Shown here piece after piece: positions 1 through 10,911 of a DNA stretch of 64,000 bases. The stretch spans positions 1 to 64,000 of the forward strand of contig JASJFT010000005.1 in NCBI GenBank assembly GCA_030770425.1. The letters run 5' to 3'. The first letter of the stretch is position 1; every line of letters begins with the position of its first letter. The position numbers and the translations under genes are program-made. A model generated the notes under the pieces. It was not told the DNA's origin, made no database searches, and saw only the letters and a list, made by a program, of their open reading frames with translations. The DNA is from Darksidea phi (lineage: Eukaryota; Ascomycota; Dothideomycetes; Pleosporales; Lentitheciaceae).

Positions 1-1
1 G

Positions 2-172
2 GGGAGGGGTGGGGACAGCACAGATTTCTTCTTTATAAGAACCATCACTTACCTCTTACCTATATGGGTGGTCAAATGGCAGGGAGAGATTGTCCGTGTA
101 ACGAAACAAATGAACGATTATTTCGATACTCTCCGTAAGACAGACCTCTCCGCCGAGGATCTTCAAGAATGA
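2..172 (+). CDS. 3' end of an unidentified gene (partial)
   Basis: A reading frame is open from the left edge to a TGA at 170-172, giving 56 residues with no start in the window. The tail reads LLPIWVVKWQGEIVRVTKQM and then a charged stretch ending AEDLQE. Its mixed hydrophobic and amphipathic composition looks like a real C-terminus rather than a chance frame. No family was recognised and the 5' part lies outside the window. It converges with the minus-strand SAT4-type gene that ends at 512. A random frame this long is possible, so confidence is moderate. Confidence 0.45.
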   Translation, partial: GRGGDSTDFFFIRTITYLLPIWVVKWQGEIVRVTKQMNDYFDTLRKTDLSAEDLQE

Positions 173-511
173 TCTGTGTCCTCGCCTGTCTACACAACCT
201 CTGCCAGCTTGCAAGCGCAGACACATGGGCTTAAGTGAAGCCCCTTTCCAGAAGATATTACTGTGTTTGAAGGAGCGATTCCTATTACATCAACTATATT
301 GCTATACTGTATGACTCCGGAGCTCGCTGTAGCGGTCTAGACGGGATGTCTCAAGAGGACGGGAGAATGTACTGCATGCTCGTAAACAATATCTAGTGGC
401 GGCATAAATCCCATGCTTCAGCAGCTACCTCCAGGATCTAGGATGCTCGAATCGAGCCAAGTATCCAACTTTGGGAATCAACCATACTAAGGAAGTAGAA
501 GCATAACCAAT
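173..511. other. Convergent 3' intergenic segment
   Basis: About 340 bp between a plus-strand stop and a minus-strand stop. It should contain both 3' UTRs. No gene, repeat or RNA was recognised. Confidence 0.4.
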
Positions 512-1824
512 TCAGGGACAAGGAGAACACGTCGCGCTTCGACTCTCACTCTTCTTACCCATCTCGACATCGAAGGTGGGCCCATATGGCTCCGCATGCC
601 CATCATTAAAGCATTCCCGGTAGTCGTGTGATTTACTAGAATTGTTGTGCACGTCGATCCTAGTCGTCACGAGGATGTTCGGAAAGTTTTGGATCGTTAT
701 AGGTTTAGCGAGTCGCGCGATGCTTGGGGTCCCCACCCGGGTAAGCCGTGTGGGGATTAGCTTCTCGAAGACCGGACGCAGGAGCGGGCAACAAGCGAGT
801 ATGATGGCGGTGCTGACTTGCGAGTATGCCCATATAGTGGATGAGGCCGAATCGTAGACTATGTCGCCATGATACTCTGTATAGTAAAGCGAAACGATGC
901 GGAAGGTGGCTACAATAATATTGCTGCGTACAGTTAGTGCGACGTGGACCAGCCGGGATAGCGCATTAGTTTCGCACATTAGACCTAATGCGAATATAAA
1001 GGTGATTGCAATCTTGTGGGCTCGTCTCAGCCGGAGCTTCCAGACGACGAAGTGCGGTAGAGACCAGATGACGCCGTCGAGTACCAAGCCGAAGGCTGCG
1101 TGAAAAATGGTGTAGGGCTTCACAGGAAAGCAGTAGCGGGGGCTTTCAATCGGCAATGCCCAGTTGTGCTTGATCGGGCGGCAGTGGACCAGGCTCACGA
1201 TTACCAGAGCCACAACCTAGGCGACGCTGAGAAAAAGGGAGCATTGCGCTAGACGTGAGATTAGCACAACTTGAGACGATTAATTGGGCCGGCAATAGTT
1301 CGGCTGCTATAAGTACCGACGCATCTCAGTCTAGGAAACATGTGGCTGAAAAAGGTTCGGATGAAGAAAGTCACGATGGCCCATCTGACTAGAGTGAGGG
1401 CGATGGCGTGTGGAAATTGAAGAAGCCAGAGGATCTACACTTGTGAACGGGCCAGCTCACAGGAGATGGGAATGTACTTACCAAAAGGGTGACCTTTACC
1501 TCATCCTCGGACAGAGTAGACGTATGGTGTCCTACTTTTGCGACTGTCACTGCTTCACGGTGTCAGATGTGGCGGCTGGGTAATGCAGTAGTGACTTGCA
1601 GATAATGTTTCCCGCAAACGTGACGTACATAAAGACCTGTATCATGATCAGCACGGGTGAGCTCGTTCCTCCGAAACGCTTACCAATGCGCCCAGTAGCA
1701 GTGTGTCATCGAGCGTCCAATGGAAGCGCTTCATCCGTTTGGCGAAGAAACGGGCTCCCATGAAGGCTGTAGCTAGCACCGCAAGAAGAGCATGGATTGC
1801 AATGAATGTGGTACGTGTCGTCAT
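512..1824 (-). CDS. SAT4/PTH11-type rhodopsin-like membrane protein, possibly disrupted
   Basis: Fungal integral membrane protein of the rhodopsin/SAT4 family (seven-helix, PTH11-related; often surface sensors). The last exon (1216/1213-512) has family hallmarks: a CRPIKHNW motif, WSLPHFVVWKLRLRRAHK after a helix, then SRLVHVALTV and WAYSQVSTAIILACCPLLRP. The upstream exons I read are 1824-1684 (start ATG, 47 codons, LDDTLLLGAL end), 1636-1600, 1549-1482 (contains VGHHTSTL, matching the family GxGxH loop) and 1434-about 1340 (LTLVRWAIVTFFIRTFSA). The intron 1550-1599 uses a GC donor (gcaagt). I could not find a canonical, frame-keeping intron joining exon 4 to the VALVIVSLVHC exon, so this is either a mis-read junction or a frameshifted gene. 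Family call firm; intactness uncertain. Confidence 0.65.
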
Positions 1825-3610
1825 ATCTTGTCGGTGGAGGTATTTGGTGCAGAGGCGATGGTTTGCCCTTGAGCTATGCTGTCATAGCGAGAGACGGATG
1901 AGAGATGCAGACCTGTATAGTCTAGATTACAGCGAGGTAGAAAGGGCTGGGTAGAGGGCGAGGAAGAATAGGACGGGATGAGCGCCCTTGTTGAAGGTGG
2001 GCATGGGTGCAAGCAGATTTGCTGCTCTCATGATGCACGTGGTGAGGCGGTGCGACGTAAAGCACGAATGGTGGGACAAACAGGCCGACGCTTCCATACA
2101 TGAAGCGATGGGGTTGGAAGCAAGAGCGGCCCGCTGGGAAGCGTCAATGCTCGACCGGGCAGACGAGACGATAGGGTTTTACCTATGCCGGACCTTTGTT
2201 GGGTGTCTCAGACGCCTTTAGCATAGCAGTAGATGCACCTTGAAAGGCCCGAGGCGCGCTACTAACGACGATGGTCGTCGTCATCGCATCGCATGGTGTC
2301 GAGTCGCAAAAAGGGGGCGCAGAAGGGCACACTGTCCCCCCTCCACCCCCCTTCCCCCTTTTACACAGGCGTCCAACGCCAGGGTCGTACAGGAAAGCTG
2401 CAAACTTTGTCGGGCATCAGACTGATGGAGGGTATACAGGCAGTGGCAGACGCGGGCTTGGCCCGAGGAATTGGCTGGCGGTATATCTTGAACGGGAGTT
2501 AAACTTAGTCTTGAGGCAGCGAAGCGGAGCGAGGCCGGCACCTTCGGCAAACCCCTGCGCCACATAACCGCAGCCTTGATTTTGGGCCGACTGCTGCAAG
2601 TTTTCTACATCAACCCCCCTCCCGTCGGACCAATGGCTCGTTGCGGGCGGCGTGTGCGGAGAGTCTATTCGAGCGACGGGCGTCTGGAGGGTGTTGAGCG
2701 CCTCATGCGGTGGGCCGCTGCCGCACTCCTAGCTTGTGTGCTTTGTGTTGGAGATCGAGAGATCGAGCGATATGCATACGTGCATTGCGACGTGTGCCGG
2801 ATGTTTCCTCTCCCCGCAAACTCAGGCGCCCAGCGCTGCACCTGCGGATAGCGACGGCGCCGATCTGCTCACTGCAATTTGGTGTGTCGGCATTTTGCCC
2901 ACTCACAGCGGATCCAGGTCGAAAATGCCATCATAGGCAGACGTCGTGACAGGGCTGATCAGGCATTGGAGAAACACGGGCGCACCTCGCACGGCAAGGA
3001 GGTGGGAATCCCAGCATGATCGCCCAAGGGCCACGGATTCCAAGCCTCGCCTGCTGAGACACTCAAACAATGCTGGCCCACTGCTGAGAAACGTTGGAAA
3101 GGCTACGTGCAGCTATTACGCAACATCTGCTCTATTCTTGCCACGGCGTCTATGGCAGCAGTGGAGGAGGCCCTTCTTGTTCGCTGTGACTGGCTGCCAG
3201 GCATCCATCCTGCAGGCGGGAACCCGGCAGGTTGGAGCGCGAACTGCTCATGTACCCCTGGGCGCCGCGTTTCCCAAAGGTCCCCAAGGCCTGTCCAAGC
3301 CATCAGCCTCGGTCTCGTTCACGTCATGTGCTCTGCTATCTTCAGCAGTTTGGCCCGGCTAGAATTATCGTATTGCACCGGGCGATTCCTTATTGGAACG
3401 CGACCCCGTGGTGTTCGCACATTTTGCTTTTTCTCTCCAATACTTGGTTTCCCCCTTCGTTGACTCGCATTGCGCACATGGTCGCGATCACTGTTGATCC
3501 TCATTTCGATCTGTCCACTCTCTTGGTTTTCTCCAGGCTCCGTTTGAGAACAAAACCGTCCGCTACCCCGCGGCCATGACATCCGCCTTCTGATTCTGCC
3601 ACGTCCGAAC
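1825..3610. other. Divergent intergenic region
   Basis: About 1.8 kb between the SAT4-type gene (minus) and the gene starting at 3611 (plus). It holds several short frames on both strands, none with a recognisable domain or convincing splice pattern. The stretch 3410-3560 is rich in pyrimidine runs, typical of a fungal promoter/5' UTR for the downstream gene. Confidence 0.4.
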
Positions 3611-4858
3611 ATGCCCGCAATGGACACACCACAACCGTTACCATCCTCGCAAGGAGACCGCCCACGGCCAAGGGGCCGGAGACAGAGGAGCAACTCGTTC
3701 CCAATTGTTGAAGCTCTAGGATGCTCGACGCCCGAGGCCGAACTGATTCTGAGAGAAGGGAGGGCCGCCGTCCACAGTCGCCAAGCACGTCGACGTGGGC
3801 GTCGTATTAGGGATATAGAGACCTTCCGACCTGGCGACCATCTGAAATATCTTGATGAAGGACTAGTGGGATCGGAGGACAGCAGCGAAGGCTCGCTGTC
3901 GACAGACCAGAGCAGGAGTCGTGGTCACTCCCGCATCCCTTCTGATGCGACCGAGCGGAGCACATCCACCGTCATTGCACCTATCCAGGCACCTGTGGAC
4001 GAACCTCGGACTGCTACCATTCCAGTAAGAAGACCATTGGGTGACTACTCTGCGAATCTTGCCAAGTTCATACGAAGCCGATTAAACTCCATTCCGTCTT
4101 ACAATCCGGCCCATTCTTCGATATCTCCCTGTTCCTGTCCGGATCTCAGTTTTCATTCCCGGACGCCTCCACAGTCTCCGACAAAGTGGACAAGACGGCC
4201 CTCGGATGCGCCTCAGTCTATACCGATCCCTCCTATTCGACCACCTCTGAAGAGCACCTTCTCCGCTTGGAGCTCAACAGATGACGATACTGACGATGAG
4301 GTGCCGCCAATCCCAGGTGCTGACACGCTGTGCAAGGTTGATTCACACACGCCCTCGGTGTTGGCCTACTATGAGAGCTCTGCGTCCTTTTTGTTCTCGT
4401 CAACTCCGTTGGAAGAGGATGACGGACCGGGCACAGCCAAAGGCTCATCTTTCCCTAATCAATCAGGAGACCTGCTACCGTCAGCCCAGCGACAATCATC
4501 TTCCTCCCACGCCGGCGGCTATCCTTCCTCGACCCTCTCAACACACCCTCAGCTCACGTCATCGTCCGCACCGTCCTTCTCCTCCGCTTCGACCGCGTCC
4601 TACTTCGAATGCAAGCGACCGATTTCGCTCGCTCCACAACTTCGGAATCGAATCATTGCAGCAGTAACGCCACCGCCTATGGCTCGCCAAGTTATATCCG
4701 CTATATCTCCATTCGAGGGCGAACCTTTGGCTAACCTGCACGATATCACGGTGGATGAGAATATGAGGAGGGTTCTCGTCGACGGCATGTCTTTCGATAT
4801 GCTTCGTGACTTCACAATGGCTGATGAAGGCTTGAGGAGGGTCCCGACACCGTGTTGA
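3611..4858 (+). CDS. Uncharacterised Ser/Pro-rich protein (415 aa)
   Basis: Single-exon ORF with ATG at 3611 (a second ATG at 3620 is also possible). No known domain was recognised. The N-terminus has a basic patch (RPRPRGRRQRSNS) followed by an ordered-looking segment with VEALGCSTPEAELILREG and an RQARRRGRRIRD basic block. The middle (about residues 80-330) is low-complexity Ser/Pro/Thr and probably disordered. The C-terminal 60 residues look structured again (ISPFEGEPLANLHDITVDEN, then VDGMSFDMLRDFTMADEGLR). No signal peptide or membrane helix. The two basic blocks could be nuclear localisation signals or phospho-regulated docking regions; that is inference only. Codon use and length support a real gene. 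Confidence 0.8.
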   Translation: MPAMDTPQPLPSSQGDRPRPRGRRQRSNSFPIVEALGCSTPEAELILREGRAAVHSRQARRRGRRIRDIETFRPGDHLKYLDEGLVGSEDSSEGSLSTDQSRSRGHSRIPSDATERSTSTVIAPIQAPVDEPRTATIPVRRPLGDYSANLAKFIRSRLNSIPSYNPAHSSISPCSCPDLSFHSRTPPQSPTKWTRRPSDAPQSIPIPPIRPPLKSTFSAWSSTDDDTDDEVPPIPGADTLCKVDSHTPSVLAYYESSASFLFSSTPLEEDDGPGTAKGSSFPNQSGDLLPSAQRQSSSSHAGGYPSSTLSTHPQLTSSSAPSFSSASTASYFECKRPISLAPQLRNRIIAAVTPPPMARQVISAISPFEGEPLANLHDITVDENMRRVLVDGMSFDMLRDFTMADEGLRRVPTPC

Positions 4859-5704
4859 GCCTCAGTGAACATATACCCCACTTTACTTGGTTTCTCGTTT
4901 GTACAAATCAGTCTGGTGTCTCCGGTCGACGTCCAATCCAGACAGCGGGTCTGCTCGCTTTGGTCGTCGCCGTTCTTAAGCGTGGAATTTTCTGCATCAA
5001 AACAGCCCTCTTTCTCCTTCCAATACCGCTTAGCATATATCATTTGTAATCTGGAGTTTGAACACGCGTTATACATAGGCTGGGCAGTTTCAACGGCGGC
5101 ACTGACTCATCTCGGCGCTTTTCTTTTCTTTTTGGATCTCTTTTGTTCAGATATCCCGCGCAAGATTACGACGCATACGAAGCAATTATTTGGAGGTTGT
5201 GTGCCTTTTTTATACTGGAGGTAGAAACAGATTGTAGAGGATGACATGCGGCTATAATCGAGCTCTATACTTGGGGGTTGTACTAGATGCAAGGAGGTTG
5301 TGGATATAGGATGTACAGAGCGGAGGGTATCTGAAATACGACCTCCAAGATAATCTAAACATGTTGCAACATCTGCCTTTCTTTCTTCTGATATCAAGTT
5401 GCAGAGCGACGGGTGATTCTTCGATTGTGAAAGCATCAAGTTTTGGAGTTGAAGGTGGGCCAAGACATCTGGGAATGTTCCCTGCATGGGCGGGACCTGC
5501 CGCGGTTGCGTCAGTGTTTGCTCGGTTTGCAAGCAACAAAACTCCACCTTACCTTTCCACGAGCGACACGTTGGTGTCTCTCCTTCAGCACAAAGCAGTC
5601 AAACAGCGCTGTACCTTCCGTGTGCGCATTGACCCTTGAATCTCTCTTGTTCAAACTGCTCTATCGAAACGCATCCGCGCCTGAACGTCGCCTTTGACAC
5701 AGCC
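4859..5704. other. Intergenic region upstream of the signal peptide peptidase gene
   Basis: About 850 bp holding the 3' UTR of the preceding gene and the promoter of the next. It is AT-rich at 5010-5260. No gene recognised. Confidence 0.4.
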
Positions 5705-7613
5705 ATGGAGGAGCCCAGCCTGTGGGCGCGAGTTCTCGGGCGGGCTGCCTACGAGTTCACGCAGATACAGCCTATGCTTCCGACATACGCGCATCTCATT
5801 GTGTCTGCGCTCTTTCCTATCTACGCCGGCGCCCACGCATCGCTCACACGACCGTCATCCGCCGCAAAGCCCGCCGGGAAGAAGCGCAGGAGCGGGGACA
5901 AAGATGGAAATGAGTCGAGCGACGAGGAAGAAGATATCGAGCACAAGATGGAGGGACTTGCGCCTACCGATGCCATCATGATGCCGCTTTTTGCAGGTAT
6001 CACCCTCGCGGGACTCTACTTTCTCATCCAGTGGCTCCAGGACCCCGCGCTTCTGAACAAACTACTCAATGGCTATTTCGCCCTCTTCGGTGTCTTTTCC
6101 GTGTCGCGGCTGATCACCGATGCTCTTGATATGGGCCACTCCCTCATTTTCCCCCACCGATATGCTCTGGGAGGCGCACTATACCACGTCAATAGTAAGA
6201 AGGAGGAAGCTGTGTCAGTTGCTGGCATTACCAAGGGCAAGACAGCCATACACTCGCCGCTTCCGGGCTTCTTGGCTAAGCTCCCGCTCTCGCACGGTCT
6301 GCGGAAGATGTTGTGGGCTGATCGGGCTATGCCTGGCAACAAGTGGACAATCCGCCTGTATCTACATCGCATCTTCGCTGGGAAGGTTCTGATAGGCCCA
6401 CATGGGTTCGTTGGAGCCACCGTAGCCATTCTCGCTGTGGCATACTTCAATCTTGTAGATAAACCGTGGTATCTGACCAACTTGATGGGATTTGGATTCT
6501 CCTATGGCGCGCTACAGCTTATGTCTCCAACCACCTTTGCAACAGGCAGCTTGATACTTGCCGCGCTCTTCTTCTACGACATCTACTTTGTCTTTTACAC
6601 GTAAGAAACCATCCGATGGCAGCAATCGGGCAACTGACAAGTGTAGGCCGATGATGGTTACAGTGGCCAAATCCCTCGATGTCCCTATCAAACTCGTCTT
6701 CCCTCGTCCCGTTTCTGGCGACGATCCGACCGCGAAGCCCTCCCATGCTATGCTAGGCCTCGGCGATGTCGTACTACCGGGCATAATGATCGGACTCGCC
6801 CTCCGGTTTGACCTGTTTCTCTTCTACCTTCGCCGCCAGAAACGCAAGCCAGCTATAGACAATTCAGGGGAAGTGGTGGAGAAACCTAAATATCACTCTC
6901 TTGCGGGACGCTGGAGCGACCACTTCTGGACACATTCGCTCACCGGTCGTCAATTGTTTGCGTCAAATGACAGCAAACCCGAACCACCCTTCACATTCCC
7001 TAAAACATACTTCAAGGCTAGTTTAGCGGGATATGTCATCGGCATGCTTGCCACCCTTGGAGTCATGCACGTCTGGGGCCATGCGCAACCGGCTTTACTC
7101 TACCTTGTACCTGGCGTGTTGGGCAGCTTATGGCTGACCGCGCTTGCTAGAGGAGAACTTAGGTCTATGTGGGAGTTCAGCGAGGCCACCGACGAGGAGG
7201 ATGAGCATAAAGACAATGAAGATGGAAGCCTAAAGTCCAAAGCAGCCCCCGAGCGTGCAAGCTTCTTTTCCCTCTCTGACACGAAGACGCAAGAGCGAGA
7301 AGAGCGAGCAAAAAAGGCATTCCAACGACATGTCCATGTTGATAGCGAATCGGGGGATGAGGCGGAAGAAGTTGCAGACAATAGCAGACAAAGGACGGAC
7401 AAGGTCAAGGAAGTGGCAGGCCACAAGTCGGAGAGGGAGGTCTTCTCTTTCTCAATCGAAGCACCATGGAAGTTGAAGCATCCAAGGTCCGTGAGGCAAA
7501 GAGAACTGCAGTTGCAGGAGCTGGGGCCGTCTGTATCGAAAAAGATCACGCCCAATCGAACATCACCTACGAGAGCGGTTGAACCGCCGGGTAAGCGTGC
7601 GCGACTCAATTAA
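5705..7613 (+). CDS. Signal peptide peptidase (presenilin-type intramembrane aspartyl protease, family A22B)
   Basis: Intramembrane protease that cleaves signal peptides and tail helices in the ER membrane. Exons 5705-6600 and 6647-7613 are joined by a 46-bp phase-2 intron (gtaaga...tgtag), giving 620 aa. The family motifs are present in order: FFYDIYFVF with catalytic Asp292, LGLGDVVLPG with catalytic Asp339, and QPALLYLVP with the PAL triad at 447-449. Several hydrophobic helices precede YD, and an acidic, Lys-rich loop lies at about residues 60-85. After PAL there is a charged, probably disordered tail of about 160 residues, much longer than the short KKxx-type tail of animal SPP. The start is the first ATG; the frame is open 69 nt further upstream but has no ATG there. 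Confidence 0.95.
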
Positions 7614-8383
7614 AGCGCAGGGTAGCAAATGGTTATAGGCGTTAGGAAGCGGGCCCGGGGGATTGATAGTGAATTTTTGAATAGGTAGAGGGCATGCATA
7701 GGAGAGCATTGGGCATAGCGATGGCGTTTTCGATCGTCATATTCCAGATAGGATGGCAATTGACGATGTGGATGGCCATTTATCTGCTATGGCTTACCGC
7801 CAATTGATTTTTACGTCTATCTGAGCTGACATTGTGCAGCACGAGTACTTCTCTCGTTCCTCCATATGACCAGCGTCCAGTCTAACAAAGCTCGACAATA
7901 CTCCGCAAACCCTTTATTGGGTATCAGATGGGTTGAACCTGCAAGACCTAAGCCACCCTAGTCCCCCATATATAATCCGCTTGAATGTTCTCTTGCAGGC
8001 CCTCATATTTAGTACGGTAGTCTGCTCATTGCACTAATTTATCGATGACGTCGGCTCGGATACAATGCGGAAGGTTGCGGGACGTTCACGGAACAGAGCC
8101 GCGTTCAGCCATCCTAATTAACCCCTCATCAGAGACTGAGCATGAGCCCTTACAGATACCGATATCAAAGAACGAAATGCGTGAGACCGTAATGGTGTTC
8201 ATGAGCCTGCATGGCATGTCGCTTTAGTTCCCAATGAGGAAGCTGCTTTGACTCTCCTGCTAGCAGCGTGCCAGTACCCATGAGGTATCGGGCCGTGTGA
8301 CACGGGAAAGATTTGCCAACAGAGAAGATTCATAACTTCGCATCTGTTCGTTAATCATCCTTCTGCCTCGGCAAATTCTCAGA
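7614..8383. other. Intergenic region
   Basis: About 770 bp between two plus-strand genes. A 60-codon frame at 8045-8227 has no features of a gene. Nothing else recognised. Confidence 0.4.
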
Positions 8384-9937
8384 ATGATATATCCGCATAT
8401 TTTCAGCACGTTGTTGCCCATCATCTCACCAGCAGCCGCAAGCTATGCTTTCTACGTTGGAAAGAACCTCACCGACGATGGAAGTGTTCTTGTCGGCGGA
8501 ACAGGTGAAGAAGTATCGAGCCATTGGCTTCAAATCTTCCCGGCTAAAGATCATCCTGCGAATGCGACGATAACCGTTGGGGTTACCAAAGATGCGAGTA
8601 TGCCGGGCGAGTTGATGAATATCTCCCAAGTAGCGCATACCTTTCGTTACCTATCGATGGAGTACTCCGACTTTGAAGGCTTCCCGGCCCCGCTCACGAA
8701 TGGCGGTGTAAATGAAAGGGGTATAGCTGTTCGAGACGTCTGGGCTCAGAACCGTGATGAGCTCATCGAATTGACGCCCTCCCCACAGTTCGGACTCCAA
8801 TACAGCGACCTAGCTCGTGTAGTGCTCGAGCGAGCTCGTACCGCAAGAGAAGGTGTTGAAATAATCGGGCAACTCATCGCTGAGTACGGATATGCCGATT
8901 ATGGTGGGAACTCGCATCTCATCGCTGACAAAGATGAGGGGTGGGTCGTATGGGAGATGTCTGGCGGGCAGAAGTTGTGGGCAGCTGAACGTCTAGGGCC
9001 AGATGAAGTACGGGTCCTGTACCCCGGATATATTGAAGGGTTTCCCGTTGAGTTTAGCAACAGCTCAGGTTATATGGGCTCTCCAAACATCGTCTCATTT
9101 GCTATCGAGCGAGGGTGGTGGAACCCGAATGGCACCGAGCCGTTTAATATCTTCAAAGCCTACGGCGTCCAAGGGGAAGGATACACGGCTCGCGACGGCG
9201 GCTTTAAGTACATGTCCCAAGGCGCGCTTGAGAACGCTACTTTTGCCATGGCACCGGTCACTGAAAAAGACCTGATGGAACGGGTTCGAGATTACCGCAT
9301 TTCTGATGACGAAGCTGGCTACGGACAAGTAGTGAGCTTGCGCGCCGATACTGATCCCGATCTCATCCGCATATGGGTGGCGCCCACTAGCTCTGTCATT
9401 TCACCCTTCAACCCGTGGTGGCTGGGTGTAAGAGCCGTGCCTCCAGAATATGGTGAGCACAGATATCTAACGAAAGACGCCGCAAGTACCTTCCTAAACA
9501 CCGACTACCAATACCAAGAAGCAACCTATTTCGCAGGTAGAACGTTCAAGCAAGTCTTGTACTACACCTGCTCCGCACCAGAGACGCTCCTACCACTTGT
9601 CCAGGAAATGTTATATGGCTTCGAGAATGCGTCGCGGTCTGATATGGCATGGGTTGAGCGTAGTGCTCAAACACTCATCGAGAATGGGCATAGAGAGGAT
9701 GCTCTGAATTTCTTAACGTTCTATGCCGAGACGCAGGCGAGCAAGGCTCTGGCGCTAGGTAGAACGATGGTGGATGGGCTCGATGCGTATATTAAGCTGA
9801 TGGGCCGATTCCGTAGTCCGATGGGTACACAGATCAACGATCCTGGGCTGGGTGACGAGACTGTGAATTGTTTGGTGGGCTTTGATCCTGACCTTCCGCC
9901 TGATCAGCAGGCACGCAGGAGACGACGGAGTAATTGA
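8384..9937 (+). CDS. Secreted C69-family (PepD-like) dipeptidase, nucleophile position is Ser
   Basis: Intronless, 517 aa. The N-terminus is a signal-like hydrophobic segment (residues 1-19) followed by SYAFYVGKNLTDDGSVLVGG, the start of the peptidase C69 N-terminal-nucleophile hydrolase fold. Family features continue with GGVNERGIAVRDVWAQN, YADYGGNSHLIADKDEGWVV and a C-terminal YQEATYFAGRTFKQVLYY region. Several N-x-S/T sites fit a secreted glycoprotein. In C69 enzymes the mature chain normally begins with the catalytic Cys; here the aligned residue is Ser20 (AGC at 8441-8443), one base from TGC. Ser can serve as an Ntn nucleophile, so activity may be altered rather than lost. The start is well placed for signal cleavage. 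Role is probably extracellular or vacuolar peptide turnover. Confidence 0.88.
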   Translation: MIYPHIFSTLLPIISPAAASYAFYVGKNLTDDGSVLVGGTGEEVSSHWLQIFPAKDHPANATITVGVTKDASMPGELMNISQVAHTFRYLSMEYSDFEGFPAPLTNGGVNERGIAVRDVWAQNRDELIELTPSPQFGLQYSDLARVVLERARTAREGVEIIGQLIAEYGYADYGGNSHLIADKDEGWVVWEMSGGQKLWAAERLGPDEVRVLYPGYIEGFPVEFSNSSGYMGSPNIVSFAIERGWWNPNGTEPFNIFKAYGVQGEGYTARDGGFKYMSQGALENATFAMAPVTEKDLMERVRDYRISDDEAGYGQVVSLRADTDPDLIRIWVAPTSSVISPFNPWWLGVRAVPPEYGEHRYLTKDAASTFLNTDYQYQEATYFAGRTFKQVLYYTCSAPETLLPLVQEMLYGFENASRSDMAWVERSAQTLIENGHREDALNFLTFYAETQASKALALGRTMVDGLDAYIKLMGRFRSPMGTQINDPGLGDETVNCLVGFDPDLPPDQQARRRRRSN

Positions 9938-10679
9938 GAGCGATCGCATCTCTTTTTACACCCTCCTTCCGGTTGTATCGTTAGACACAGCTTCGTAGAG
10001 CATTTAGGTGAGCCTTTTGTGGAGGCGCATGCCGTCTCGGATCGCATATCTTGAGCTTAATATCGAATTTTGCTCCGCACACACCCATGAGTAGACCTCG
10101 TGCTTAGGTACTATTTAATGAAAAGCGGAAGTTTTTTCCCAGTTGAACGCCACTCTAACAAGCATACCGGGGAACCTTACCCCTTGAAACCAATAGGGAT
10201 CTACGATATATCAGTGCACCCAATATTTGCATAATAGAAACCACGGTCATAAAGTAGCGATAAGCCTGTATATGAACGACTGCACCATGACAGTATACCA
10301 CGATTCTCCATTCTCACATCAAAGTGCATCGAATCCTCCTGTTACGTTTTTACCGTCCTATGCCTCTCATAAACTCCACTCAACAAACTGCTACAACAAC
10401 CTTATCCCCTCTCTACCCGCCGCGATATCCGAAGGGCTCGGGGCGCCGCGCTCAAACTTCCCGTTGTGGCTCGGGCCACCGCTCAGCCTCCGAAGGAACC
10501 GGCGGATGAAGACACGCGAGGACATGGTATGGGTGGTGGGCGTCGGTGGTAAGTTTGAAAAGATATATAGTGAGGAAGCTGGCTAGGTATAAGATATGGA
10601 TGTGAGGACGCTGAGTATAAGAGATGGATATAGTAAGTAGGATGCTAGTATCATCGTAGGAAATTTTTGTACTATGGGC

Positions 10680-10911
10680 GGCAGTGTAGGTGCGCTAACT
10701 CATCACTACCGCTGTTGGAGTCTCCTAACGCTCTACGGCTCGGTAGTACGTGTTATTGCTCGTCGCCTGTCAATTTTCGAAACATCACCTCTTCGGTCTC
10801 TCACGATCGCTAGTACTATATACAAGTATAGCACCTCTACTGTGTACAAACTCCTACTGTGTTTCGTGCGGACCTTACAAAAGAGACTCCCACTTGGAAA
10901 ATCTAAACCAA
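10680..10911 (+). repeat. Dispersed repeat, copy A
   Basis: The sequence from the CAGTGT at 10682 to about 10911 matches the segment 44583-44845 over its left block, a middle block (ATTGCTCGTCGCC and flanks) and its right block (ACTGTGTTTCGTGCGGACCT). In the two best ungapped blocks the differences are all transitions. The left end begins CAGTGTAGG, and the reverse complement of the right end begins near AAGTGGGAGTCTC, a weak terminal inverted repeat. It is probably a non-autonomous element (MITE-like) or a fragment of a larger one; no transposase is encoded. Confidence 0.7.

Noticed and set aside
2946..3693. Overlapping ORFs of 100-138 aa in the promoter region of the 3611 gene
   Set aside because: No domain, no splice pattern, and they overlap each other in several frames as expected in GC-rich DNA.
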